Part shown: positions 10,397 to 20,594 of the stretch, one piece after another
Layout of the letters: each line of letters opens with the position of its first letter
Position numbering within the stretch: the stretch's first letter is position 1
Assembly: GCA_013248845.1 (NCBI GenBank)
Contig: WSQC01000016.1
Span: 744,001-808,000, forward strand
DNA: 64,000 nucleotides
Direction of reading: 5' to 3'
Source: Passalora sequoiae
Lineage: Eukaryota; Ascomycota; Dothideomycetes; Mycosphaerellales; Mycosphaerellaceae
Notes under the pieces: generated by a model
Told to the model about the DNA's origin: nothing
What the model saw: only the letters and a program-made list of their open reading frames with translations
Database searches by the model: none
Position numbers and translations under genes: made by a program

Positions 10397-11005
10397 ATAT
10401 TGTACAGAAGATGAAGTGCTTGCGGCTGCCGGGTCTGGGGCTGATGCCGTGCCCAGGTGGCCTTGCACATGACCAGGTAGGGCTGCACTGTCAAGTTCTC
10501 TCTCGCTGCATGGCTGTCTTGCGTCCATCAGCAACCGCTACCAACGTATCGCTTTCTGCTCGCCGTACAAGATATAACTTTGTACGCAGGCAAAGGGATG
10601 ATCATGCCTGTGAAACATGTCTCCTCCGAATTCATTCTCTTACTACGACAAACGCACAATTGCGCCGGCGCATCGTGGCTTCGCATATGCTTTCTCCGAG
10701 GCGGTCTTCTTTACACATCTTGCAATACAATCAGAGGATTTACTACTGAGTTTTTGATACTGGGTAGAGAGATTTCGAGCTTTGAGTATGCAGCGATGTT
10801 GTGGTGTGAGCACTCCCGTTCAGAGCCACTGCTCCGGAAGCCATACCAAAGTTCACGTCAACACCTACAGTCGCTCGCACTACTTGCGGCAAAAGTTACT
10901 GACCCGCTGCTGATACTTTGTGTGTATGTGGTGGGCATGCTGCTTCCTGCATATAAACTCGAGCCTCGGGCATACATACATACGGATAAAGTTGATGAGC
11001 CCAGA
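10397..11005. other. intergenic, convergent 3' flanks
   Basis: Tail-to-tail gap between the transporter and the hydroxylase gene. The open frames reading rightward through here continue antisense into the hydroxylase and are shadows. No gene seen. Confidence 0.5.
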
Positions 11006-12378
11006 CTAAAGGTGGCTCAAGACTCGCCCACGCGTAGAATCATAGACCGACGCTTCGCTCGGAGGCATCGAAGGCAGTGCTGGTATAGTGTCTTCTGTCA
11101 ACCGGGATGCATCGTGAGCAAACAACCAATCCTTTCGTTTCGTGCAGCCCCAGAACATTGGATTGCTTTCGTGATCATGCTTCATCAACTCATCTCGAGC
11201 CTCACGTGCCGGACCATCGTATACGTGCAGCCACTCTTGCAGGACCCGCGTATTGCGAGCGATGTAAGCTGCACGAGGCTTCCGCTGTTCTTCGTAGCGT
11301 TTGAGTGCATCGCCCAAGTCATGATGCTCTCGGAGACAGGCAGCCAAGGTGGCGGCATCTTCGGTCGATTGTGCAGCTCCCTGGGCCATATATGGCATCA
11401 TTGGATGGCACGAGTCTCCGAGCAGCGCGACTTTGCCTGATGGATGAATCCAGCGATCGAGCTGATCGAAGTCTGCCAACTTCCACTTCAGGTAGTCCCC
11501 TGTCATCGCACATAGTTTCCTCACTTGAGGACACCAGCCTTTGAATCTTTTAACGACCTCGCTGTTATTTCGTGCGCTCTTCCAAGTCTGTTCATCGTTC
11601 GGCAATGGCTCACCAAGATCAGAAGAATGCGTGACATCGATAATAATGTTATAGAGCTCGCCTTCGCGTAACGGATAGCCGACTGCATGACCTTCTGGAC
11701 CCATCCAATGCGTTGCCCATGGATCATTTACTAGATCTGCCATCTCAGGTTCGTCGAGAAGTGGTTTTGCCGGGACCAAGATTCGATAGGCTACATCGCC
11801 GGTGTCTTGTGGCTGCAGAGGAGAACCATTGATGATGTCCCGCACGGCACTCTTGATTCCATCTGCGACTATGATCAAGTCCGAGTGCATTGTATCACCC
11901 GTGGACAGTGAGACTGATGGTTGGTCAAAGTTGTAGGACAAAACTCGACAGTTCATTTTGATTGTGATATTCTTCTGTTGAGCGGTGCTTGCGAGTAGAT
12001 TGACCAGATCCGCGCGATGTATAAAGTAGTAAGGCGCTCCATAGCGAGCTTCTGCATCACGTAGCGATACGTCCAAAAGCGGCTGGCCTTTCCAGTCGAT
12101 GAATCTGTTGCCACGAGAGACTTCCTTCCTGACGTTACGAAAGTCTACACCCCATGCCGTGTAAAGCCTGGTCGTATTGGGTGATACACGGATTCCAGCT
12201 CCGACCTGTGGGCATCAGCAACTCATCAAAGTACTCGCTATGAATATGTGATGCATACATCTTCGAACGCTCTGGCCGATTCGAGCAAGGTGACATGATG
12301 TCCGTCCGAAGAAAGTGCGAGGGCTGCTGAGAGTCCTCCAATGCCTCCGCCAACGACGATAACGGAAAGGCGCTTCAT
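11006..12378 (-). CDS. FAD-dependent monooxygenase, salicylate-hydroxylase-like
   Basis: Two exons: 12259-12378 (40 codons) and 11006-12205, split by a 53-nt intron (GTATGC...CACAG), giving 439 residues. The N-terminal Rossmann dinucleotide fold is complete only with exon 1: LSVIVVGGGIGGLSAALAL (GxGxxG) and the acidic end of beta-2 (VTLLES). The DG motif LIIVADGIKSAVR and the FAD-ribityl GD motif GKVALLGDSCHPMMPYMAQGA with EDAATLA are both present. This is the class A aromatic hydroxylase layout, NAD(P)H- and FAD-dependent and adding one oxygen to an aromatic ring. Salicylate or a related hydroxybenzoate is the usual guess, but the substrate is not readable. It is convergent with an MCT-type transporter gene. 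Joint use in uptake and breakdown of an aromatic acid is possible but speculative. Confidence 0.85.
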
Positions 12379-12616
12379 GGCAAATTACACAAGTAAAGTA
12401 TTAACGAAGGCGACAGTGGACGTAAATGTATTTAGTTGTACTATATAGACATGTACCTCCTCTCGGCACGTCGTATCCGGTGGCAGATAATGTGTCTAGA
12501 TCATGTACAGCGCGACGCCGATCTCTACCGCTCGATGGATCAACTCTGAGCTACAGGCGAGCAGTTAGATAAAGAGGCATATGTACACTACAGGTGGGTA
12601 GTTGTGATAGCATGTC

Positions 12617-14860
12617 ATGTTGACATATACAGGAAATGGCGCATCGAATGTAGACTACAACGATGTTCACCTCGGACAGAGCTCCGCTGTGCCGAATCGA
12701 GCGCGTCACGTCGCCTTGGCTGCATCTGCGCTTCGCTCTTCAAGCTTCTCTCGAAGCCTCCGAGCTCGATACATGAAGCGTCTCCGAACCTGCGACTTCA
12801 CATTTTCCATGATACGACGTGCCAGTCTGTCATGGTACTCAAGAGCTGAGTCTACATCTAGAATTACGCAGCTGCGCACACAGCCATGGCCAGTGACAGT
12901 GCGGCATGGGAGCAGAACATGGCAGAGATGCTACTCTCACCAAGAGCGTGTCGGAAGGGCTGAGGATACGGGGTTGGATACGAGTGCAAATGCTCTCTTC
13001 ATGGGCATTGTGGCTGCCAAGGCGCCGCAAAGCACAAGCATGGACGACTTGACGGCAAAGGTGCAGCCTCAAGGCATGCCGTCGAGCTACTCCTTCAACC
13101 CACACCCGTCACTTCTCACCCTGCTGCTGACCCCGAGTTATGCCAAACATGCCCTCTCCACTGAACTTCCGCTCCAAATCCTGAGTCGCTTTGGCCAGAA
13201 CCCGACTTTCTCAAAAGCCTTGGACGCAGTCGTTGCCGTTGTTGATCGCCTGCCCACACCGTCAGGCTCGCTGAGCGGCACAGAAGGATTAGCATACACT
13301 TTCGTCAGAAATCCAATATCGCTCGGCTCCTCGGCACAACAACCTTTCAATCCATTGGCACAGAAGCCGGGCAGCCTGAGCTTCGAAGTGCCCAAGGCTC
13401 CATTTGCCGTCACGAAAAAGGACAAGAATCCCACGACTACCATGCAGCTCCCACTCGCGCAAACCATCTTCACTAATGGATTCGCCTCCACCTTGACCCA
13501 TACCCGCTATCGACTCGATCCCCTCAGCGGCACGCTTGAGCCATTGACCTCACAACGACTCGAGTCGCAAATCCTGCACCTTCACATGAGCGCTCCTAAC
13601 ACCACCATGGGATTGCAGACTCCGCTGATTCCTCTCACGCCTTTCCGTATGGTACATCACTCGATGGGAAATATCATCCAAAAGGTTTCATCTCAAGACT
13701 TTCTGCATGAGATCGGCGCCGCCCATCCATCAAACAGCGGGGACGCTGGCGCACTGGAGACTGCGGCGAGCGCGGAGCAAGACCATGACACGATAGTGCC
13801 GGCCTCCCAAGAACTCGAGAAGGCAGTGTCCGATTACTTCGCGGCCGCTGGCATGGCACCAGAACCTGTGCAGGTCTGGGCGCTGATAGCACCGAAGAAA
13901 AATATTAGTATGTACAGGAAATCGACTTCGTCGGCGTCTGGACCCGTTCTGCTTCTGAACAAGGGAGAGATCGAACGAGGCTGGACCGCTGCGGAACGCA
14001 ATGCTCACCTAAGTGTCGGCATCATGAAGCTCATACGCACTGGTGGTCGACTATGCAGGGTACTGTCTGGAGGTGGTGGTTGGGGAAAGAAGGCCGGTTT
14101 ACTCAGTCTTGATCCTGATATGGAATACAGCACTCGAGATTTGCGCGGCGAAGCGGGATGGGAGTTCGATTTCGACGATGACGACTCCTTTGAGACCACG
14201 CAGCGACAACGCGAAAAAGCCCTTGGCCGAATAGTGAGCGAGGGCGACGGTGTCATGTTCTTCCTGGCACCCAAAGACTTTCAACAGACCGATGGCACCG
14301 ACCTTCGCTGTTCGCCCCGTCCTGATTGCGCAGCCACTTTCGGTGTCCTGCCATCCAGTATCGACGATCTTGGTATGAACACTTCTCCGCCGACCTTAGA
14401 CATCAATGACACCACTCAGCACTTTCCAAATATGTTTGGTATGCTGTCCGAGGGAGGCATGGCGCTTCGTTTCGACTTCGCAGACGAAAAGACCAGCACG
14501 ACCAAGTTTGATGTGCCCCACCAACGACTGCTCATCACCAAGGCTGGTTCAAATATCGACGCTAATGGCGCAGAAGAGGATGCAGGGTCGAAAGATCATG
14601 TAAAGTCCCTCTCTGGAGTCACGTACGACCAACCACTTGCGGGAAGCCATCGGGAAGTAAGAACTCGTCAAGTAAATGCTTCGCGAGCCACTCCGGGAGT
14701 GTCTGACGTGCTCATGAATACTGGCGCTCAGTCTAGTGTGTTCGGTAAAATTGACCATCACAGGCCGTCCGGCTCCAAGGATCACTCGCAAATCTTCAGC
14801 ACATCAGGACTAAGTCTGGAACTGCATCGTCGACAGGTCTTGACAGACATAAGCAAATGA
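12617..14860 (+). CDS. conserved-looking fungal protein, probable mitochondrial presequence; frame continues past its TGA stop
   Basis: 747 residues to the first stop. I do not recognise the family. If translation starts at ATG 12617 or at ATG 12773 (MKRLRTCDF), the first ~100 residues are rich in Arg, Ser and Thr (MIRRASLSWYSR, TVRHGSRTWQRCYSH) and look like a mitochondrial import signal. The middle part has ordered segments (NPHPSLLTLLLTPSYAKHAL, GLAYTFVRNPISLG, QTIFTNGFASTLTHTRY). There is also a distinctive Gly-rich motif, LCRVLSGGGGWGKKAGLLSLDPD, followed by RGEAGWEFDFDDDDSFE and RIVSEGDGVMFFLAPKDF. The stop at 14858-14860 is TGA followed by CTA, and the same frame stays open for another 390 codons. 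Either readthrough or an unrecognised 132-nt intron (14745-14876) could join both parts into about 1,100 residues. Confidence 0.6.
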   Translation: MLTYTGNGASNVDYNDVHLGQSSAVPNRARHVALAASALRSSSFSRSLRARYMKRLRTCDFTFSMIRRASLSWYSRAESTSRITQLRTQPWPVTVRHGSRTWQRCYSHQERVGRAEDTGLDTSANALFMGIVAAKAPQSTSMDDLTAKVQPQGMPSSYSFNPHPSLLTLLLTPSYAKHALSTELPLQILSRFGQNPTFSKALDAVVAVVDRLPTPSGSLSGTEGLAYTFVRNPISLGSSAQQPFNPLAQKPGSLSFEVPKAPFAVTKKDKNPTTTMQLPLAQTIFTNGFASTLTHTRYRLDPLSGTLEPLTSQRLESQILHLHMSAPNTTMGLQTPLIPLTPFRMVHHSMGNIIQKVSSQDFLHEIGAAHPSNSGDAGALETAASAEQDHDTIVPASQELEKAVSDYFAAAGMAPEPVQVWALIAPKKNISMYRKSTSSASGPVLLLNKGEIERGWTAAERNAHLSVGIMKLIRTGGRLCRVLSGGGGWGKKAGLLSLDPDMEYSTRDLRGEAGWEFDFDDDDSFETTQRQREKALGRIVSEGDGVMFFLAPKDFQQTDGTDLRCSPRPDCAATFGVLPSSIDDLGMNTSPPTLDINDTTQHFPNMFGMLSEGGMALRFDFADEKTSTTKFDVPHQRLLITKAGSNIDANGAEEDAGSKDHVKSLSGVTYDQPLAGSHREVRTRQVNASRATPGVSDVLMNTGAQSSVFGKIDHHRPSGSKDHSQIFSTSGLSLELHRRQVLTDISK

Positions 14861-16033
14861 CTATCCGATGACGAAGGTAAATTGCTGCGCGATGAGGAGT
14901 TTCTTCGAGTTCTCGTTGAAGCTCTAGGATTGAATGCTGCACGGCACGTATCAACGTTCCACAAGATTGTCCGCGTAATGGATGCAGAAGGACTGACACA
15001 TTCGGAACGGCGGATGAACAAGGAGTTGCTAGTCGAAGCGCTTGAGAGGCAATCAATGGCGCTCTATGTCACTGGTCACGGCTACAGGAGCCTAAGGGCG
15101 GAACAGAATCAAAGCTATATACGCGCGCGCAACGCTAAGTTTCTTCGGGGTCTGGCCTTCGGTTTGGGTCATCCTAGATCTCTGGCCGATGGCGCCAGCG
15201 TTGACAGCGAAGAGGCTGCAGCGCAGAAGTGGTTACAGGAGCTGAGTCTGAAGCCTGATCTGCCAATTCTGATCCGGCTCATATACTTGGACTTCGACGG
15301 CTTCGAGCGCAGGATCAGAGCGACTCTAAAGAAGCACGATCCCAGTATTGGACAAGGATCCAGAAGACCCGATCTCCAGGCTCTAATAACAGCGCTTGGC
15401 CGACGAAGAGTCATGTATGATAGTATCATGCGGGCAAGTCCGAGTGGGCTGATCACACCCGAAAGTCGATGCTCAACGGATGTCTACTTCCTTCAACAGC
15501 TGAAAAGCGAAATGGTGAGGGAATTGAGCGCTTCCATAGAGCTCACACAGCGTCCCAGCGTATTCGTCAAATCGCTTGCAGCGCAACTGTTCTTAGCAGC
15601 AAAAAGTTGCGAGCCGGTAGAGGGAAGTCGCAGCGAACGGCTAAGGAATCTAGATACTCCTAAAACTCGAACCGACGCCAATGTGTTCCGGCGGATAATA
15701 CAGGACGGCGCGGAGTATTGTGATCCCGATCGTCCTGATCCTGAATCGCTCGAGGCCTTCAATTTAAGAATCCGGCGATATCGGTCAGACAACGATCCCA
15801 GAAGGACTCCCAGCTTGAGAATCCGGCGAATACGGTCAGGTTCACTGCACGTACTAGAGCCCTTTGGTACACAGGGGGAGGAGTCAGCAGAGTTTGCAGA
15901 GTTGAAAGAAGACGCGTGGAATATAGCGTCTATCCCAGAGGAGTCCATGGCAGAATTGGAACTGCCTGAGCGCTCCTCGACTGATGTTGGCTGGGCAGTC
16001 GAGGACTATATACAGCATACAATGCAACAGTAG
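14861..16033 (+). CDS. in-frame extension beyond the TGA-CTA stop, or separate downstream gene
   Basis: 390 codons in exactly the same frame as the preceding gene, entered through CTA TCC GAT GAC GAA. There is no ATG in the first 39 codons; the first one is at 14978 (MDAEGLTHSER). The protein looks structured and helical (EEFLRVLVEALGLNAARHV, FLRGLAFGLGHPRSL, PILIRLIYLDFDGFERRIRATL). It has a local repeat, LRIRRYRSDNDPRRTPS / LRIRRIRSGS, and an acidic C-terminus. No known domain recognised. The late ATG and the lack of a promoter-sized gap (the frames are separated by one codon) argue for one gene product. A separate gene starting at 14978 cannot be excluded. Confidence 0.55.
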   Translation, partial: LSDDEGKLLRDEEFLRVLVEALGLNAARHVSTFHKIVRVMDAEGLTHSERRMNKELLVEALERQSMALYVTGHGYRSLRAEQNQSYIRARNAKFLRGLAFGLGHPRSLADGASVDSEEAAAQKWLQELSLKPDLPILIRLIYLDFDGFERRIRATLKKHDPSIGQGSRRPDLQALITALGRRRVMYDSIMRASPSGLITPESRCSTDVYFLQQLKSEMVRELSASIELTQRPSVFVKSLAAQLFLAAKSCEPVEGSRSERLRNLDTPKTRTDANVFRRIIQDGAEYCDPDRPDPESLEAFNLRIRRYRSDNDPRRTPSLRIRRIRSGSLHVLEPFGTQGEESAEFAELKEDAWNIASIPEESMAELELPERSSTDVGWAVEDYIQHTMQQ

Positions 16034-16285
16034 GATGCACGTGACTCGGACCGTACAGTGCTGTTTCGATGCGCATTTCTACCTCGGTTCTCGACTGTTC
16101 CGCGGCTAGCATTTTCTGAAGTCCTACACTGCACCACTCATCCATGTACGCCCTCATGTACACGTCGTTCTTGGTGCTTCTTCGTAGCTACAAAATCTGT
16201 CCGAAGAGAATGACGTGACAGGCTCATGGTCACCACTTCGCAGCGCAAATACACCAAAGACACACTCTTTGGTGAGCGGCTCAAC

Positions 16286-17203
16286 ATGACGTCCGCACTG
16301 AAGTCCAGCTATCCACGGGTGTTGATCTTCGACATCGGCGGCGTATGCGTGCGTAAGACTAGCTCTACCGTAGATAAATGAAGTGTGGACTCATAATTGA
16401 CAACTGCAAAGGTCGTATCTCCCTTTCAAGCAATCCTTGACTATGAGAAATCCAAAAACATTCCCCTTGGTTATATCAACTACTGCATTTCCGCCTCAGC
16501 CCCAAACGGAGCCTGGCAAAAGCTCGAACGCGGCGAAATCCTCCTCGACGACTCCTTCTTCAAACACTTCAAGTCCGACCTCAGCAACGAGAAACGCTGG
16601 CGCGAATACTATGCTCGATCTCTAGCGAAGTCAAGGAAACAGCCCACAGACCAAGCTGTCGAGGAAGCGACATTCCAAGTTCCAGATATACCATACATCG
16701 ATGTAGAATGGCTATACTGGGAAATGATGCGCATAGCCCGACAACCAGACCCACACATGTGGCCGGCGCTCCAGAAACTCCGCAAAGCAGCCGACGAGAG
16801 CCACGGACAATTGATCCTAGCGGCTTTGAGCAATACCTCCATCTTCCCGCCCGGCCATCCCTTCACCGACGATTCCACCCCCGAAGGAAAACAGAACAAG
16901 GAGCTCAAAAGCGTCTTCGACATTTTTGTCAGTAGCGCTCATGTGGGTATGAGGAAGCCCGCCGAGGATATATATCGTTATGCGCAGACGAGGGTGCACG
17001 AGTATGTCAAGTTGAGGGAATTGGGAATGGGGACGAGGGCGGGGGATATCACGTTTTTGGATGATATTGGAGGGAATTTGAGGACGGCGAGGAAGTTGGG
17101 CTGGAATACGATTAAGGTGGAGCTGGGGAGGGCGGATAAGGCCGTGGTGGAGTTGGAGAGGGTGACGGGTTTGAGGTTGAGTGATGCGAAGGGGCGGTTG
17201 TGA
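16286..17203 (+). CDS. HAD-superfamily hydrolase (haloacid dehalogenase-like)
   Basis: Two exons: 16286-16348 and 16412-17203, with a 63-nt intron (donor GTGCGT, acceptor AAAG), giving about 284 residues. Exon 1 ends inside HAD motif I: VLIFDIGGVC joins VVSPFQAILDYEKSK, supplying the nucleophile Asp. Motif II is ILAALSNTS (Thr/Ser after the beta-strand), motif III the conserved Lys in VGMRKPAEDIYRYA, and motif IV the acidic pair ITFLDDIGGN. This order is the alpha-type HAD phosphatase/dehalogenase layout, close to the N-domain of epoxide hydrolase 2/ACAD10-type proteins. The substrate is unknown. An in-frame upstream ATG at 16226 would add 20 residues. The last 270 bp switch to G-rich codons, and the C-terminal end is partly duplicated downstream. 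Confidence 0.8.
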
Positions 17204-17246
17204 AGGGTGATAGGATTGGGGTTGAGTGATGCGAAGGGGAGGTTGT
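17173..17246 (+). repeat. short tandem duplication across the HAD gene stop codon
   Basis: The sequence GGTTGAGTGATGCGAAGGGG, followed by CGGTTGT or AGGTTGT, occurs at about 17175-17201 and again at about 17220-17246. The first copy encodes the last residues of the HAD protein up to its TGA; the second lies in the 3' flank. Confidence 0.8.
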
Positions 17247-17761
17247 AGAGGGGGGATGAGGCACGCGAAGTCGTATTTAGAGGGGATATAGATTGAGGTA
17301 TCAGCACAGTAAATACATGAACATCCTACTCCAGTTTCTGTCATGGGCCGGAGGCTTCGCGGGAGCATTTGGAGAAGCTACCGTCCAATGCTGACATGCT
17401 ATGACGCTCTCTTGCTTGCCGAGCGAGACATCGATACATCGGCCATCAACGGCTCAGCTTGCAAAATTGAGCAACGTACTCGAGAGCATATACGTCGCGT
17501 AGCAGCTGCACACGCGGCAACTGCAACATTTCCTCTGCCGAGAGACCAAACACCACATGCAGCTCCGAAGAGGGGTTCTCCTCCACTGCCCCACACTGAC
17601 ACTATGAGGGACAAGAACGCCTGCAGGTACACGGGCAAGTTCACGACGAGAGACAATGCAGCCATGCAGCGGCTATATAGAAGCACGTCGTGTGTAGCTA
17701 GGGAGAAATCGCCCACCTCAACGATCTACAGCCTTGAACTCTACAACCAATCCATCACATC
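17204..17761. promoter_or_regulatory. intergenic promoter region of the MetE-like gene with a TATA-like box
   Basis: 558 bp without a gene, apart from the duplicated C-terminal stretch described separately. GGCTATATAG at about 17671-17680 lies some 85 bp before the next start codon and could be a TATA element; function untested. Confidence 0.35.
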
Positions 17762-19336
17762 ATGTCTCCAACCAGACCACAATTCCCTCCCTTCCGCGCC
17801 GAGCACCTAGGCTCTCTGCTACGCCCCTCAAAACTCCTGCAAAAACGCCACGCGATCCAACAGCAAAAAGACACAGACGCCGGCCTCCTGGACCTCGAAA
17901 ACGAATGCATCAACGAAATCGTCCAAGTCCAAATCGACGCGGGCTTCAGAGCCATTTCCGATGGCGAATATCGTCGACACATGTTCTGGGGAACCTTCTT
18001 TCCCTCCCTGAACGGCTTCGAAGAAATCTACAATGTCGAAGCTTCCATCTTCCGCGAATATGTCCCAGACATTGCTGCGTTTCTGGAGGAAGAGAATGTT
18101 CCTGGCGAAAGCGTGATTTGTACGGGCAAAATCAGTCATACGGGCCAGAGCTCGTATATTGGGCAGTATGAGTATTTAAAGAAGATCACGCCGAAGGAGA
18201 GGCATGGTGAGATAAAGTTGACATTGGCAGCGCCGAATTGGTGAGTACATTGTCGATGTTCGTTGCCTAATGGTTGGTAGTTTTGGCCAGCGTTTGATGT
18301 GGTCTGGCAGAGATGCAATCTCGTAAAGACAGTAATCGTTATGTTTTTCGCTTACAACATGACACCAACTGATGAACGTTTGCTTTCAGGTACCATTTAA
18401 GATATCGAGAGGGCAAGGCGTATCCCAAAGATGTGTACAAAACCGTAGGTTGTCGAAGCGAAGGCCAAAAAGCATGCCGTGGTATTAGGCAGGGGTGCAT
18501 GGCGTGACTTCGTAAGATGCAATAACGTTATGCGCTGCGTCTTCCACCTTATTGGCACTTTCTGATGCACCGCGCTGCCACTTTCGAGTATAGCTAACGA
18601 TCCTCTGCGCAGGACGAAGAGTACTTTGCAGACATCGCCGTTGCATACCGCACAGAGCTCCAGATATTGTACGATGCCGGTGTCCGCAACGTGCAGGTAG
18701 ACGACCCAAACTTGGCTTGTACGTCTCAAACCTGTCCTTGACTGAAAAAACCTAATGACGGCTGTAGATTTCTGCTCCGAGAACATGATCGAAGGTTGGA
18801 AGAAGGACTCCGCCAATACACGCTCGATCGATTCACTTTTTGATGCATACATCGCCTTCTACAACGATTGCTTCAAGCGGCCAGCGGATATGCACCTGGG
18901 TATTCATCTCTGCAGAGGCAACTTCGTCAACTCACGCCACTTTTCAGAAGGTGGTTACGATCGCATTGCCACCAAGCTTTTCAACAACCTCAATGCTTCA
19001 ACGTACTATCTCGAGTACGACACTTCGCGTGCCGGTGGTTTCGAACCGCTAAAGTCGCTACCGAGAAACAAAAATGTCATCCTCGGAGTCATTACCAGCA
19101 AGTTCCCGGAGCTCGAAGACAAGGAGGAAATGAAGCAGCGTATATATAAGGCTGCAGAGTTCATTGCCGAAGGTAGTGGTCAGAGCAAAGAAGATGCGCT
19201 CAAGCAGCTTGGAGTAAGCCCGCAGTGTGGATTTGCGTCTCATGAGGATGGCAATCTGCTTCAGTACGAGGACATGGTCAAGAAGCTCAAGCTGGTCCGC
19301 AGCATCGCTGATGATCTGTGGCCCGGCGAGCCTTGA
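17762..19336 (+). CDS. short cobalamin-independent methionine synthase (MetE C-domain)-like protein
   Basis: Four exons: 17762-18240, 18390-18444, 18613-18718 and 18768-19336. All introns have GT...AG ends and close the frame, giving 402 residues. The fold is the UROD/MetE-like TIM barrel. HLGSLLRPSKLL, then DAGFRAISDGEYRRHMFWG, then the substrate helix LYDAGVRNVQVDDPNLA are typical of the COG0620 group. The zinc-ligand pattern of MetE is kept: His and Cys in HLGIHLCRGN, Glu in YYLEYD, and Cys in VSPQCGFASH. Full MetE enzymes are about 760 residues with an N-terminal barrel that is absent here. The protein is therefore a stand-alone C-domain relative, possibly acting on another thiol or methyl donor. 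Activity as methionine synthase is not implied. Confidence 0.8.
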
Positions 19337-19442
19337 ATAGTGATATGGCCAGTAAATGCTGCTGTTATCGTTCAAGAGCGCACTGATGTTATTTGATTTC
19401 TTCCAAAGTTTCACGATAACAGTTCTTATCCTCATCAATCCT

Positions 19443-20594
19443 TCAGCCGCTGAATGTGGCTCTGGAACGTGCGAGGCAGAACTCCAAGATAACCAGGTAA
19501 AATTCAACGAATTTCGATGTATCCAAGAAACGCAGCACGATGAGTGCTAATGCCGCGAAAGTAGTGCAGAGCATCAGCCAAAAAAGCCATATGGATTCAT
19601 TGTGCTTCTTGAGGTTCGACTTAATGAGCTCATCAATCAGATCTGACCCACCGACTTCCGGAAAGTCCATGGCGACTATGCCATAGTGTTGTCGCCCATC
19701 TCTTGTGCGTAGCCAATTATGTAGTCGTATGTTCATGCCATCGATCCACCTGAACTGGTAATAACCGCCGAGCGCAACGGCTTTTGGTGTGAGCTGATAG
19801 TAGAAGTTGAACTCAAAAGCGCTGGTGAAGTTTATGTACCAGTGGTTAGGATCCAAATCGCGGCATGCACGCTCGAGCAGGCCAGATACATTGCCGCCTT
19901 TGATAGCGATCAATGAAGGTAATGGCTTCGGATCTGGGAAGCTATAGTGATCCTGAATAGTGAGCTGCACCATGTTTCTGGTTGTGATCGTGAAAGGTAT
20001 ACTTGGGTTATCCTGCCATTGAGTCACATCGATGCCATATGCCCACAGATTCGGACCACTATACCGCCGGAACAGCTGAATTCTCCCTCGAAGCTCGCCC
20101 AAGCTCGGGGTGGTATTAGCAGTGCGCCAGCAGCCCGATCTGGTGGACATACAAGTGAATATGGCTTGCGCGAAGTGTATAGTCGAGCGTTCCGGTTTCC
20201 TGTCTTCCTTGATCTGCACAATGAGGCCCTCAGAAGGGTGTGCGTCCAGCCAGGTGTGCATTGTGTCTAGCACATCGAGCAACTTCAAGCCGAGCAATGA
20301 AGGGCCGTGCACCATCTCGGCTACATCGTCTTGCAAGCCACAGCGCAGATCGAAGTATCGTATACCAGCGTTGAGCTGCTGCAGAATGTTCATGTTCTGC
20401 GTGGCAATGAAAGGCCATGGACGAGTGAAAGCAGCACTATCATGGGTGCCGGGAATCGAGAGCGATGACACCATAATTTTGTCGTGCAGACGTGACATCC
20501 ATCTCTCACCCAGATCTTCGGTGTCTGCACAGGTCCGGCCTTTCTCCAATCTGGCCATCTCGTCTTGCGGCGTCTTCGAGAATGCATAGGACAT
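19443..20594 (-). CDS. bacterial-type phosphatidylinositol-specific phospholipase C-like protein, C-terminal membrane span
   Basis: 383 residues in one exon from ATG 20594. The PLC X-domain core is clear: SLSIPGTHDSAAF with catalytic His51, NAGIRYFDLRCG with Arg84, and EMVHGPSLLGLKLLDVL with the second His96. GLIVQIKEDR follows on the next strand. The rest of the small barrel continues to IVAMDFPEVGG near residue 310. After that a hydrophobic stretch (SIWLFWLMLCTTFAALALIVL, about 332-354) and a second one (FYLVILEFCL) suggest membrane anchoring at the C-terminus. No signal peptide is visible. Family members cleave phosphatidylinositol or GPI anchors without calcium. The substrate here is unknown. 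The gene is head to head with dynactin p25. Confidence 0.8.
   Translation of the reverse strand: MSYAFSKTPQDEMARLEKGRTCADTEDLGERWMSRLHDKIMVSSLSIPGTHDSAAFTRPWPFIATQNMNILQQLNAGIRYFDLRCGLQDDVAEMVHGPSLLGLKLLDVLDTMHTWLDAHPSEGLIVQIKEDRKPERSTIHFAQAIFTCMSTRSGCWRTANTTPSLGELRGRIQLFRRYSGPNLWAYGIDVTQWQDNPSIPFTITTRNMVQLTIQDHYSFPDPKPLPSLIAIKGGNVSGLLERACRDLDPNHWYINFTSAFEFNFYYQLTPKAVALGGYYQFRWIDGMNIRLHNWLRTRDGRQHYGIVAMDFPEVGGSDLIDELIKSNLKKHNESIWLFWLMLCTTFAALALIVLRFLDTSKFVEFYLVILEFCLARSRATFSG

Noticed and set aside
10580..11440. 286-codon plus-strand frame
   Set aside because: Overlaps the FAD monooxygenase antisense and has no domain; shadow.
12617..16033. a simple sequencing error or pseudogene as the reason for the TGA at 14858
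   Set aside because: Not excluded, but both sides show intact long frames without other damage and the TGA sits in the exact UGA-CUA context, so it was kept as a finding.
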